NCBI GenBank assembly: GCA_946529195.1
Contig: CAMMZE010000048.1
Location: forward strand, 1-7,291
Length of the DNA stretch: 7,291 bases
Direction of reading: 5' to 3'
Source: an uncultured Lachnospiraceae bacterium
GTDB taxonomy: Bacteria; Bacillota_A; Clostridia; Lachnospirales; Lachnospiraceae
A program made the translations under genes and the position numbers. The notes under the pieces were generated by a model, which was not told the origin of the DNA, searched no databases, and was given only the letters and a program-made list of their open reading frames with translations. Shown here piece by piece: positions 1 to 6,685 of this stretch; the stretch's first letter is position 1, and every line of letters begins with the position of its first letter.

Positions 1-36
1 AAGGGGTTCGGGAACTCTGATTTTTACAAAGAATAG
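1..36 (+). CDS. possible C-terminal tail of an upstream gene (partial)
   Basis: Reading frame 1 is open from the window edge to a TAG at 34-36 and reads KGFGNSDFYKE. The stop lies 12 bases before a terminator-like inverted repeat that begins at 49, which is where the end of an upstream + strand gene would be expected. Only eleven codons are visible, and frame 3 also gives a short tail ending in TGA at 18-20, so both the frame and the existence of the gene are uncertain. The product cannot be identified. Confidence 0.25.
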   Translation, partial: KGFGNSDFYKE

Positions 37-40
37 AACT

Positions 41-89
41 TTGCTTTGAGGAGCATCTGGGTTATAATGTTTATGGCACAGATGCTCCT
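41..89 (+). promoter_or_regulatory. promoter with overlapping dyad operator, upstream of the phosphodiesterase gene
   Basis: A perfect -10 box TATAAT lies at 63-68, with a weak -35 TTGCTT at 41-46 and a 16-bp spacer. The -10 sits between the arms of a perfect 11-bp inverted repeat: AGGAGCATCTG at 49-59 and CAGATGCTCCT at 79-89, centred on 69. The block 41-86 matches 2077-2122 at 36 of 46 positions without gaps, and the match is complete in GCATCTG (53-59) and CACAGATGCT (77-86). A repressor bound to this dyad would cover the -10 box and block transcription. The likely ligand is the GntR-type protein encoded at 2155-2556, because the same dyad precedes its own gene; that link is inference. The predicted start of transcription is near 75, giving a leader of about 110 nt. 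Confidence 0.7.
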
Positions 90-94
90 TTTTT
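49..94 (+). terminator. intrinsic-terminator-like hairpin that contains a promoter -10 box
   Basis: The 11-bp perfect stem (49-59 with 79-89) encloses a 19-nt loop and is followed directly by a run of six T (89-94). RNA read through from upstream could fold into this hairpin and stop. RNA started at the embedded promoter (-10 at 63-68, start near 75) would lack the left arm and so would escape it. The loop is longer than usual for a terminator, so the dyad may be mainly an operator. Confidence 0.45.
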
Positions 95-171
95 ACCTTA
101 ATACAGGGAAGAGGGGATTAGATAGAGGGAGAGGCCGGAAGGCTCTGCTGCCTTTATTAACAAAAGACATC

Positions 172-179
172 AGGGGAAG
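172..179 (+). promoter_or_regulatory. ribosome binding site fixing the phosphodiesterase start
   Basis: AGGGGAAG lies seven bases before ATG 187. It decides the start: the earlier in-frame ATGs (46, 67, 73, 82) lie within the promoter/dyad block, have no ribosome binding site, and mostly precede the predicted transcription start. Confidence 0.7.
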
Positions 180-186
180 TAGAAAA

Positions 187-2043
187 ATGAGACAAAAAGA
201 AGAAAATCAGCTGCAGAGAGTCAGCTTTCGGAAACTTGTAGTTCAGGCATTGCCGGAAATGTGGAGTTTTCAGTTTCTGGTCCTGGTCATTCTTGCCTTT
301 CCGACCACTTTGCTGATCAGATTTATCAACACAGTAGCAGGAGCGGGCGGAGGCGTTATCACAACAGCAAATCTGCGGGCTTTTCTGTTTAGCTGGAAAG
401 CGCCTGTTATTCTGGCCCTGGGTTTTCTTCTGGTGCTTGTTTATGTTGTTATGGAAATCTTCGCTGAGATTCATATGTGCGACGATATCTTAAACGGCCG
501 CAAAGTCAGCGTATTGCAGGAAATCAAAAAAGGGATCCGGTCGATTCGCCTCTTCTTTAATCCGACCGGCATTCTGGTGCTGATCTACATTTTCATTGCC
601 GTACCCCTCTGCGGCGTCGGTTTTTCCATCAGCCTGACAGAACATTTTTATATTCCCAATTTTATTATGGATGTAATCTGGGCAAAGCCCCTTTATACAA
701 TCGGATACCTGGCAGGAATTCTGTTTCTGGCCTGGTTTGGCTATCGGTCCGTGTTTGTCCTTCATGAAGTCCTGATTGACGGAAAAAGTCCAAAGGAAGG
801 GAGAAAGGCTTCTGTCGCTATCATAAAGGCGCATAAGAAAGAAATCATATTCAGTATTATTAAGTTTGGCCTGGTTGTGGCACTGATCTATGTGGCTGCC
901 TTTATACTTTTGCGCTCTCTTCCGGGAATATGGCTGGAAAGCCTGGGGAAAGATGTTCCCAAAGTCCCCGTGTCAGATCTCTTTTTGGAAGAAAGATTTG
1001 ACGATGCGGCTATGATGATCGTTTACCGCATCATGTGCGCATTTACAGTTCTGATGGGGGCATACCTGGTTTCTATTATTATGCTTCTGTGCAGCGCCTA
1101 TTTTATCCTCCGCTTTACACGTATGTATTTCAAGTATTCTGCAGGGGAGCCTGAAGACTGGCTGGAGAGACCTAAAAAGGCCCTCTACCGCAGAAGAGTC
1201 ATGGGCATGATTGCTGTAACCGCTTTTGTGGCTCTGCTGTCTGTCGCCGCCGGACTTCAGTTCGAGCAGGTTTTCTTAAGAGAGGAACCGGTTAAAATCA
1301 TAGCCCACCGGGCAGGAGGAAGTCTTGCTTCGGAGAATTCGCTGGAAGGCCTGGAGGTGGCCATTGAACATGGCTGCTATGCCAGTGAGATCGACATTCA
1401 CAGGACAAAGGATGGTTATTATGTGATTAATCATGATGATACCTTCCAGCGTCTGACAGGAGTGGCAAAAGCACCGCAGGATATGACATTAGAGGAAATC
1501 CGGCAGCTGAGGATCAAAGATACCACAGGCAGCGGAGCCCTGCTTCCGGTTGTGACTCTGGAAGAAATGCTGGATGTGATTAAGGGCAAAGAAAAGCTCT
1601 TTATTGAAATGAAAGGAGCTACCGCAGACGAGCAGATGGTCGACGATGTTGTCCGTATGGTCCGGGAAAAAGGATGCGAAGAGGACGCTGTGCTCATTTC
1701 CCTCCAATACAAGGTGATTGATTACGCAGAAACAAAGTATCCGGAGTTTGAAACAGGAACCTTGTTCTTTGCGGGCATAGGAGATGTCACCCGGCTCAAC
1801 TGCGACCTTTTGATCATGGAAGAGGAATTTGCTTCGGACGAACGTATTCTGCAGGTGCATAATGCGGGCAAACAGGCAATCGTCTGGACAGTCAACCATG
1901 AAGCAGGCATGTATCGTTTCCTTGACAGCCAGGTTGATGGTGTGATCACAGACGAAATCGAACTGGCAGAAAAAGTACAAAAGAGGCTTGATGAAAGAAC
2001 TGATCTGAAAATCATGCAGGATAAAATATCTGGCATCTACTGA
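187..2043 (+). CDS. membrane-anchored glycerophosphodiester phosphodiesterase
   Basis: The 618-residue protein has an N-terminal membrane region and a C-terminal GDPD catalytic domain. Family members hydrolyse glycerophosphodiesters to glycerol-3-phosphate and an alcohol, in phospholipid or polyglycerol-phosphate turnover. About seven hydrophobic segments are visible, near residues 26-48, 72-95, 128-149, 168-192, 219-243, 276-310 and 339-358; this matches the membrane domain often fused to GDPDs in Firmicutes. The catalytic domain runs from about 370 to 610. Expected active-site features are present: HRAGG (H374, R375), SEID (E401, D403) followed by TKDG, NHDD (H416), IEMKG (E474, K476) and WTVN near 567. 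The domain follows the last membrane segment and is probably outside the cell, although its side is inferred. The gene has its own promoter, which shares its dyad with the gntR-clp operon, suggesting joint control. The exact substrate cannot be told from sequence. Confidence 0.92.
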   Translation: MRQKEENQLQRVSFRKLVVQALPEMWSFQFLVLVILAFPTTLLIRFINTVAGAGGGVITTANLRAFLFSWKAPVILALGFLLVLVYVVMEIFAEIHMCDDILNGRKVSVLQEIKKGIRSIRLFFNPTGILVLIYIFIAVPLCGVGFSISLTEHFYIPNFIMDVIWAKPLYTIGYLAGILFLAWFGYRSVFVLHEVLIDGKSPKEGRKASVAIIKAHKKEIIFSIIKFGLVVALIYVAAFILLRSLPGIWLESLGKDVPKVPVSDLFLEERFDDAAMMIVYRIMCAFTVLMGAYLVSIIMLLCSAYFILRFTRMYFKYSAGEPEDWLERPKKALYRRRVMGMIAVTAFVALLSVAAGLQFEQVFLREEPVKIIAHRAGGSLASENSLEGLEVAIEHGCYASEIDIHRTKDGYYVINHDDTFQRLTGVAKAPQDMTLEEIRQLRIKDTTGSGALLPVVTLEEMLDVIKGKEKLFIEMKGATADEQMVDDVVRMVREKGCEEDAVLISLQYKVIDYAETKYPEFETGTLFFAGIGDVTRLNCDLLIMEEEFASDERILQVHNAGKQAIVWTVNHEAGMYRFLDSQVDGVITDEIELAEKVQKRLDERTDLKIMQDKISGIY

Positions 2044-2076
2044 TGGAAGAGACCATTTCTTCTGTAAGATACTCTA

Positions 2077-2121
2077 TTGATTTACAGGGCATCTGTGTTA
2101 TACTATGTATAGCACAGATGC
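2077..2121 (+). promoter_or_regulatory. promoter with overlapping dyad operator of the gntR-mcsA-mcsB-clpC operon
   Basis: The extended -10 is TG-T-TATACT (TG at 2096-2097, TATACT at 2099-2104). The -35 TTGATT lies at 2077-2082 with a 16-bp spacer. The dyad is nearly perfect: GCATCTGTG (2089-2097) pairs with CACAGATGC (2113-2121), and the inner TATAC (2099-2103) pairs with GTATA (2107-2111). That gives 15-bp arms with one mismatch around a 3-bp centre at 2105. The symmetry is what a dimeric winged-helix repressor would read, and it covers the -10 box. With the regulator gene 50 bp downstream, autoregulation is the simplest inference. The same element occurs at 41-89. No CtsR-type GGTCAAA heptads and no CIRCE element (TTAGCACTC / GAGTGCTAA) are seen in the 2044-2154 gap. 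Confidence 0.8.
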
Positions 2122-2128
2122 TTTTTTT
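2086..2128 (+). terminator. intrinsic terminator of the phosphodiesterase gene, containing the next promoter
   Basis: The dyad 2089-2121 is followed at once by seven T (2122-2128), and A2086 can also pair with T2124. It lies about 45 bases beyond the phosphodiesterase stop codon. Read-through RNA could form a long hairpin with a U-tract, whereas RNA started at the embedded promoter (start near 2111) lacks the left arm. Terminator, operator and promoter therefore appear to be combined in one short element. Confidence 0.55.
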
Positions 2129-2154
2129 ACTTATGATAACAGGAGGGTGAGTTT

Positions 2155-2556
2155 ATGATCCTCGAGATAGACTTTAACAGCGATGAAGCGCTCTACATGC
2201 AGCTGCGCAATCAGATCATCATAGGGATTGCCATGTCACAGCTGAGTGTGGGGGATTCCCTGCCGTCCGTGCGGCAGCTGGCGGACCGGATCGGCATCAA
2301 CATGCATACGGTCAATAAGGCCTATACCGTACTGCGCCAGGAAGGCTATGTCAAACTGGACAGGCGAAAGGGTGCTGTGATCGCCATTGATTGTGACCGG
2401 ATGCAGTCCAGACAAAAGCTTATGGATGATCTGCAGGTGATCCTGGCAGGTGCCATCTGCAAGGGTATCCGGCGGGAGGAAGTTCACGAACTGATCGATT
2501 ATATTTATGATTATTACAGCAGGCCGGCAGAGGGGCCGGAAGGTGGATCATTATGA
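2155..2556 (+). CDS. GntR-family (YtrA-like) transcriptional regulator
   Basis: This 133-residue protein has an N-terminal winged helix-turn-helix at about residues 10-77. It shows the GntR signature: YMQLRNQI, then GDSLPSVRQLADRIGIN, then HTVNKAYTVLRQEGYV and a basic wing (DRRKGAV). The rest is a short helical tail of about 50 residues, too small for the FadR, HutC or MocR effector domains; this is the arrangement of the YtrA subfamily. Such proteins are usually dimeric repressors that bind inverted repeats, often next to their own gene. ATG 2155 follows a strong AGGAGGGTGA (2141-2150). The stop overlaps the mcsA start by 4 nt (ATGA), so the two are probably translationally coupled. It occupies the position that CtsR holds in Bacillus-type clpC operons. 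The likely operator is the dyad at 2089-2121, with a second site at 49-89. The effector is unknown. Confidence 0.92.
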   Translation: MILEIDFNSDEALYMQLRNQIIIGIAMSQLSVGDSLPSVRQLADRIGINMHTVNKAYTVLRQEGYVKLDRRKGAVIAIDCDRMQSRQKLMDDLQVILAGAICKGIRREEVHELIDYIYDYYSRPAEGPEGGSL

Positions 2557-3146
2557 TATGTGATGAGTGCAGGGAAAGAGAAGCCGTTCTCTCTATTATT
2601 GAGATCATAAACGGTGAGAGCAGAGAGACTCACCTCTGCGGAGAGTGTGCATCAAAGCGGGGAGGGCCTCTCCAGAATCTGGCCGGCGGCTCCTTTTTGT
2701 CTAAGTTGTTTGAGAGCGTGATGAACTTTGCCGGAGGAGAAGGCAAACCTGTCGACAGGGCCAAGACCAATGTACGCTGCCTGGTATGCGGGCAAACTTA
2801 CGAAGATTTTCTGCAGGATGGGAAATTTGGCTGCCCTTCCTGCTACAGAACCTTCCATTTCCTTCTGGACGGCTATCTGAAAAAGATTCAGGGTGGACTT
2901 CGCCATTCGGGAAAACTGCCCCGGTTCAGCGGGGAGACCGTAGAGATTCCGGATCTGGAAGAGGAGACCTTTGATCCGGGAGAAACTGTGAAGGATGATA
3001 CCGAAGTAAGGATTACAGTGGACCCGGAAGCTGCCCGTGAAGAACTTCGCGGCGCTCTGAAGCGGGCGATTGAGCGTGAGGATTATGAACAGGCAGCCAG
3101 GATTCGCGATTTGCTGAAAGGAAAGAAGGAGGAACCGCATGCTTAG
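2553..3146 (+). CDS. mcsA: McsA-like zinc-binding activator protein (UVR domain)
   Basis: This 197-residue protein has two pairs of CxxC motifs per half and a C-terminal UVR helix-hairpin. The first set is C3/C6 and C29/C32; the second is C76/C79 and C94/C97. All eight zinc ligands are present. The UVR motif spans about residues 159-193 (EELRGALKRAIEREDYEQAA and onward). In Bacillus, McsA binds and activates the arginine kinase McsB and helps deliver substrates to ClpC. Between the zinc modules and the UVR motif lies an acidic linker (about 128-152). GGAAGGTGG at 2538-2546 is the ribosome binding site, and the start overlaps the gntR stop by 4 nt. The length is close to that of Bacillus McsA (about 185 residues). 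Order and overlap with mcsB and clpC support the assignment. Confidence 0.93.
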   Translation: MICDECREREAVLSIIEIINGESRETHLCGECASKRGGPLQNLAGGSFLSKLFESVMNFAGGEGKPVDRAKTNVRCLVCGQTYEDFLQDGKFGCPSCYRTFHFLLDGYLKKIQGGLRHSGKLPRFSGETVEIPDLEEETFDPGETVKDDTEVRITVDPEAAREELRGALKRAIEREDYEQAARIRDLLKGKKEEPHA

Positions 3147-4167
3147 CTGGTATGAACTGGAAGCCTGCGATCCCGGCGTCATCGTTGGCGGCCAGGTCTG
3201 CCTGGTCAGAAATGTTGACGGATTTCCTTTTGCAGGCAAGATGAACAGAGACCAGAGAGTGCAGCTCTCCGATCTGGTGAGAAGAGCGGTGCAGGCGGAA
3301 GAAGACCGGCTTCAGACGCATTTTACCTATATCCCCTTATCCGGAGAAGCAAAAAGCAACTGCGGCAGTCTGATCAGTACTTTGGCTATTCCGCCAAATA
3401 TGCACGGAGAAGCAGAGGAAGAGGGATTGCTTTTGTCGGAGGATGAGTCGGTCAGCATCCTGGTCGGAGGCAAGGAACACTTGTGCGTGCAGGTATCCTG
3501 CCCGGGGCAGAAAGTCCGCCTGGCACTCAGAAAGGCAAATGAAGTGGACGATGCGATCAACCGCCATCTGCCTTATGCCTTCAGCAGCAAGTACGGATAT
3601 CTGACGGCCAGCCCGCTCTATACCGGAACGGGACTGCAGATTTCTTATCTGCTCCATCTGCATTATCTGGAAAAGAGAAGAAAAATCGCTAAGATCGAGA
3701 AGGAGTTTTCTCAATACGGCTTTTCTCTGCGCCAGCATTTCAGCGGAGAAGGGGAAGCGCCAGGCTGTATTTACAGGATCAAAAACAGAAAAACACTGGG
3801 CCTTTCGGAAGCAGAGACCTTGTCGGCACTGGAGTTTCTGGCCCAGAGTCTGCAGCAGAGCGAGAACAATGCCTACCGGCAGAGATCTCTGGAAGAGGAA
3901 GAAAAGGATCTTGACCAGATGTACAGAGCCTACGGGCTTTTGCGATATGCGAGAGATCTGGACTGCGAAGAGGCTCTCAATTACCTCTCTTTTCTGCGTC
4001 TGGCTGACAGGCATCAGATCTGGGGAGAGGATATCCTGACAGGCAGATTTTCTGCCATGGTCCGGATTCTGGACGCGGTACTTCTGCAGAATGCGGAGGA
4101 TTCGCAGACAGAAACAGGCAAGCTGCGGGCAGACTATATTCGCAGCGTTTTGCCGGCAATAGATTAA
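3139..4167 (+). CDS. mcsB: McsB-like protein, phosphagen-kinase fold with degenerate active site
   Basis: The 342-residue protein follows mcsA with an 8-nt overlap and its own AAGGAGG (3126-3132). It aligns along its length with protein arginine kinase McsB. Landmarks include LLLSEDESVSI (97-107), ANEVDD (133-138), YAFSSKYGYLT (146-156), TGTGL (162-166) and TLGLSEAE (219-226). Key motifs have changed, by alignment to Bacillus McsB from memory. SSRIRLARN is GGQVCLVRN (17-25), losing two of the three arginines. NEEDHIR is GGKEHLC (110-116). The cysteine in the SCPTNVGTGLR block is S158, and its arginine is Q167. The C-terminal phosphoarginine-sensing RDxxRA appears as TGxxRA (LRADYIR near the end). 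R198 and E206 seem retained. The frame is intact, so this is not ordinary decay. Catalysis is doubtful; a structural or adaptor role with McsA and ClpC is possible. The family assignment is firm, the activity is not. Confidence 0.88.
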   Translation: MLSWYELEACDPGVIVGGQVCLVRNVDGFPFAGKMNRDQRVQLSDLVRRAVQAEEDRLQTHFTYIPLSGEAKSNCGSLISTLAIPPNMHGEAEEEGLLLSEDESVSILVGGKEHLCVQVSCPGQKVRLALRKANEVDDAINRHLPYAFSSKYGYLTASPLYTGTGLQISYLLHLHYLEKRRKIAKIEKEFSQYGFSLRQHFSGEGEAPGCIYRIKNRKTLGLSEAETLSALEFLAQSLQQSENNAYRQRSLEEEEKDLDQMYRAYGLLRYARDLDCEEALNYLSFLRLADRHQIWGEDILTGRFSAMVRILDAVLLQNAEDSQTETGKLRADYIRSVLPAID

Positions 4168-4197
4168 AACAGACATAACCGGAGGTAATATATTTCC

Positions 4198-6681
4198 ATG
4201 CAATATAAATTTACACAGCTTGCAGCCAATGTACTTCAGTATGCCAGAGAGGCAGCAGGAGATCTGCGGCACAGCTATATCGGTACGGAGCATCTGCTGA
4301 TCGGCCTGCTCCGGGAGAAAAACGGGCTGGCCTGCCAGATCCTGACGGATCATGAGGTCTCGGAAAGCCGTCTGATGGGAATGATCGACAAGACGGCGGG
4401 AGAAGGGGCTGCCCCGACCAGGGAGCCGGGAGATTTTACGCCCCGCTGCCTCAGAGTTTTTGATATCGCGGGCCGGACAGCAAACCGCTATGGCAGCACG
4501 GCAATCGGCACAGAGCACCTGCTGTATGCCATTCTCCGCGAAGGAAACTGTGTCGCCGCGCAGATGCTTTCCGCAATCGGCGTCAATGTACAGCGGCTTG
4601 CGGTAGAGATCGTGCGCCAGGTCAGTGAAGATCTGCGCCAGGCAGACGCTGCCGCGCAGCCTGCTCGTTCTGAAAAGAAAAAAGAGGGACTTACCATCGA
4701 TAAGTACAGCCGTGACCTGACAGAAATGGCCAGAAACGGCAAATTGGATCCTGTGGTCGGCAGAAAGCGCGAGATCCAGAGAGTCATCCAGATCCTGTCC
4801 CGCAGAACCAAGAATAATCCCTGTCTGATTGGTGAGCCGGGCGTAGGTAAAACAGCGATCGCAGAAGGACTTGCCCAGCTGATCGCTGCAGATGAAGTGC
4901 CTGAGACCCTGCGGGGGAAGAGGCTGCTCACACTGGATCTCTCCGGCATGGTTGCCGGTTCCAAGTACAGGGGCGAGTTTGAGGAGAGGATCAAGAAGAT
5001 CATCAGCGAAGTCAGATCAGAAGGAGATATTCTTCTCTTTATCGATGAGCTGCACACCATCATCGGGGCCGGCGGAGCCGAAGGTGCATTGGATGCGGCC
5101 AATATCCTCAAACCCAGTCTGGCCAGGGGAGAACTGCAGATCCTTGGCGCAACGACCATTGATGAGTACCGCAAAAATATTGAGAAAAATGCAGCTCTGG
5201 AGAGACGTTTTCAGCCTGTCATGATTGAAGAGCCCTCCGAGGAAGAAACGGTAGAGATCCTGAAAGGACTCAGACCTGTTTATGAAGAGCACCATCATGT
5301 CCGAATCCCGGATGAGACTTTGCAGGCTGCAGTTACCTTATCTGCCCGCTATATCAGCGACCGTTTCCTGCCGGATAAGGCCATTGATCTGGTAGATGAG
5401 GCCGCTTCCAAGGTCCGTCTGGGCACCTTCGCGCCTTCTTCCGAGATCACCGCCATGAATAAGATGATCAAGGAGCTGGAAGAGGAGAAGGAAGAAGCAA
5501 TCCGCCGGGAGGCATTTGAAGAGGCCGCCCGCATCAAAGCCCGGCAGGATCTTCTGCACGGCAAGATCATGCTGGCGCAGCAAAAGGAACACAGAAAAGA
5601 AGAACAAAAGACTGTGACAGAGGAAGATGTGGCTGATATTGTAGCCAGCTGGACCGGAATCCCCGTGCAGAAACTGCAGGAAGAAGAGTCGGCAAGGCTG
5701 CGCAAACTGGAGGAGATTCTCCATCAGCGTGTAATCGGTCAGGAAGAGGCTGTCTCTGCCATTTCCAAGGCAATAAGGCGCGGAAGGGTAGGTCTCAAGG
5801 ACCCTAAGAGACCGATTGGCTCATTCCTTTTCCTGGGACCGACAGGCGTGGGCAAAACGGAGCTGTCCAAGGCGCTTGCGGAAGCGATTTTTGGCCGCGA
5901 GGATGCCATGATCCGGGTAGATATGTCGGAGTACATGGAAAAGCACAGCGTATCCAAACTGATCGGATCGCCTCCGGGATATGTAGGCTATGAGGAAGGC
6001 GGCCAGCTCAGCGAAAAGATCCGCCGCAATCCCTATTCGGTCATTCTCTTTGATGAGATCGAAAAGGCCCATCCGGATGTATTTAATATTCTGCTTCAGG
6101 TCCTGGATGACGGCCGCATCACAGATTCACAGGGGAGAAAGGTTGATTTTAAGAATACCATTATCATCATGACTTCTAACGCAGGCGCCTCCAGCATCGT
6201 ATCCCGTGTCCGCATGGGCTTTTCCGTGGGAGACCCGGAAGCGGCAGATTATTCGGATATGAAGACCAAGGTGATGGACGCTGTCAAAAAGATCTTCAAG
6301 CCGGAGTTCTTAAACAGAATTGATGAGATCATTGTATTCCGTTCCCTCAACCAGAAGGATGTCAGTCAGATTGCCGGCCTGATGCTGGCGGAAGTGACGA
6401 GGCGCATTTATGAGCAGCTGCAGATCACGGTGAAATACAAAGATCAGGTACAGTCATTCCTGGCAGAAAAAGGCTTTGACGCAAGCTACGGGGCAAGGCC
6501 TCTGCGCAGATTGATCCAGAATGAAATAGAAGACCGCCTGGCGGAACTGTATCTGGAGGGAGCAATCGCGAGCGGAGATGTTCTGCGCCTGGCCGTTTCC
6601 GGACCTGCTCTGTGCGTGCAGAAGCGGAACGGAAAAAGCTATAAGACAATCAGGACCCTGGAGGATAACCAGAAAAAATAA
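4198..6681 (+). CDS. clpC: ATP-dependent Clp protease ATP-binding subunit ClpC
   Basis: This 827-residue Hsp100 unfoldase feeds proteins to the ClpP peptidase. The N-domain (1-145) contains two Clp repeats, each with GTEHLL; E31 and E106 correspond to the glutamates that bind phosphoarginine in Bacillus ClpC. The first AAA+ module has Walker A GEPGVGKT at 212-219 and Walker B FIDE with D283/E284. The M-domain carries a UVR-like coiled coil at about 425-460, with F440 at the position of the adaptor-contacting phenylalanine. The second AAA+ module has Walker A GPTGVGKT at 547-554 and Walker B LFDE with D619/E620. The MGF tripeptide at 673-675 matches the ClpP-docking loop. The C-terminus keeps YGARPLRR. 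GGAGGT at 4181-4186 precedes ATG 4198 by 11 nt, and mcsB ends 30 nt upstream, so the gene belongs to the gntR-mcsA-mcsB operon. It appears fully functional. Confidence 0.98.
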   Translation: MQYKFTQLAANVLQYAREAAGDLRHSYIGTEHLLIGLLREKNGLACQILTDHEVSESRLMGMIDKTAGEGAAPTREPGDFTPRCLRVFDIAGRTANRYGSTAIGTEHLLYAILREGNCVAAQMLSAIGVNVQRLAVEIVRQVSEDLRQADAAAQPARSEKKKEGLTIDKYSRDLTEMARNGKLDPVVGRKREIQRVIQILSRRTKNNPCLIGEPGVGKTAIAEGLAQLIAADEVPETLRGKRLLTLDLSGMVAGSKYRGEFEERIKKIISEVRSEGDILLFIDELHTIIGAGGAEGALDAANILKPSLARGELQILGATTIDEYRKNIEKNAALERRFQPVMIEEPSEEETVEILKGLRPVYEEHHHVRIPDETLQAAVTLSARYISDRFLPDKAIDLVDEAASKVRLGTFAPSSEITAMNKMIKELEEEKEEAIRREAFEEAARIKARQDLLHGKIMLAQQKEHRKEEQKTVTEEDVADIVASWTGIPVQKLQEEESARLRKLEEILHQRVIGQEEAVSAISKAIRRGRVGLKDPKRPIGSFLFLGPTGVGKTELSKALAEAIFGREDAMIRVDMSEYMEKHSVSKLIGSPPGYVGYEEGGQLSEKIRRNPYSVILFDEIEKAHPDVFNILLQVLDDGRITDSQGRKVDFKNTIIIMTSNAGASSIVSRVRMGFSVGDPEAADYSDMKTKVMDAVKKIFKPEFLNRIDEIIVFRSLNQKDVSQIAGLMLAEVTRRIYEQLQITVKYKDQVQSFLAEKGFDASYGARPLRRLIQNEIEDRLAELYLEGAIASGDVLRLAVSGPALCVQKRNGKSYKTIRTLEDNQKK

Positions 6682-6685
6682 AAGC

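Noticed and set aside
46..186. N-terminal extension of the phosphodiesterase from ATG 46
   Set aside because: The stretch overlaps the promoter and dyad, the early ATGs lack ribosome binding sites, and ATG 187 has AGGGGAAG at a good distance and gives a sensible protein start.
2044..2154. CtsR heptad repeat or CIRCE operator upstream of the clp operon
   Set aside because: No GGTCAAA-like tandem heptads and no TTAGCACTC/GAGTGCTAA pair are present; the only dyad is the GCATCTG element.
3337..4518. Long open frame on the - strand (393 codons) opposite mcsB and the start of clpC
   Set aside because: It lies wholly antisense to well-supported genes, its translation shows no recognisable domain and is unusually rich in Cys, Gln and Ser, and it fits a mirror-frame artefact of the codon use of the + strand genes.
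4288..4570. Further copies of the operator half-site: GAGCATCTG at 4288-4296 and CAGATGCTTT at 4561-4570 in clpC
   Set aside because: They lie about 265 bp apart inside conserved coding sequence (the first encodes part of GTEHLL), with no promoter between them at the required 17-bp spacing.
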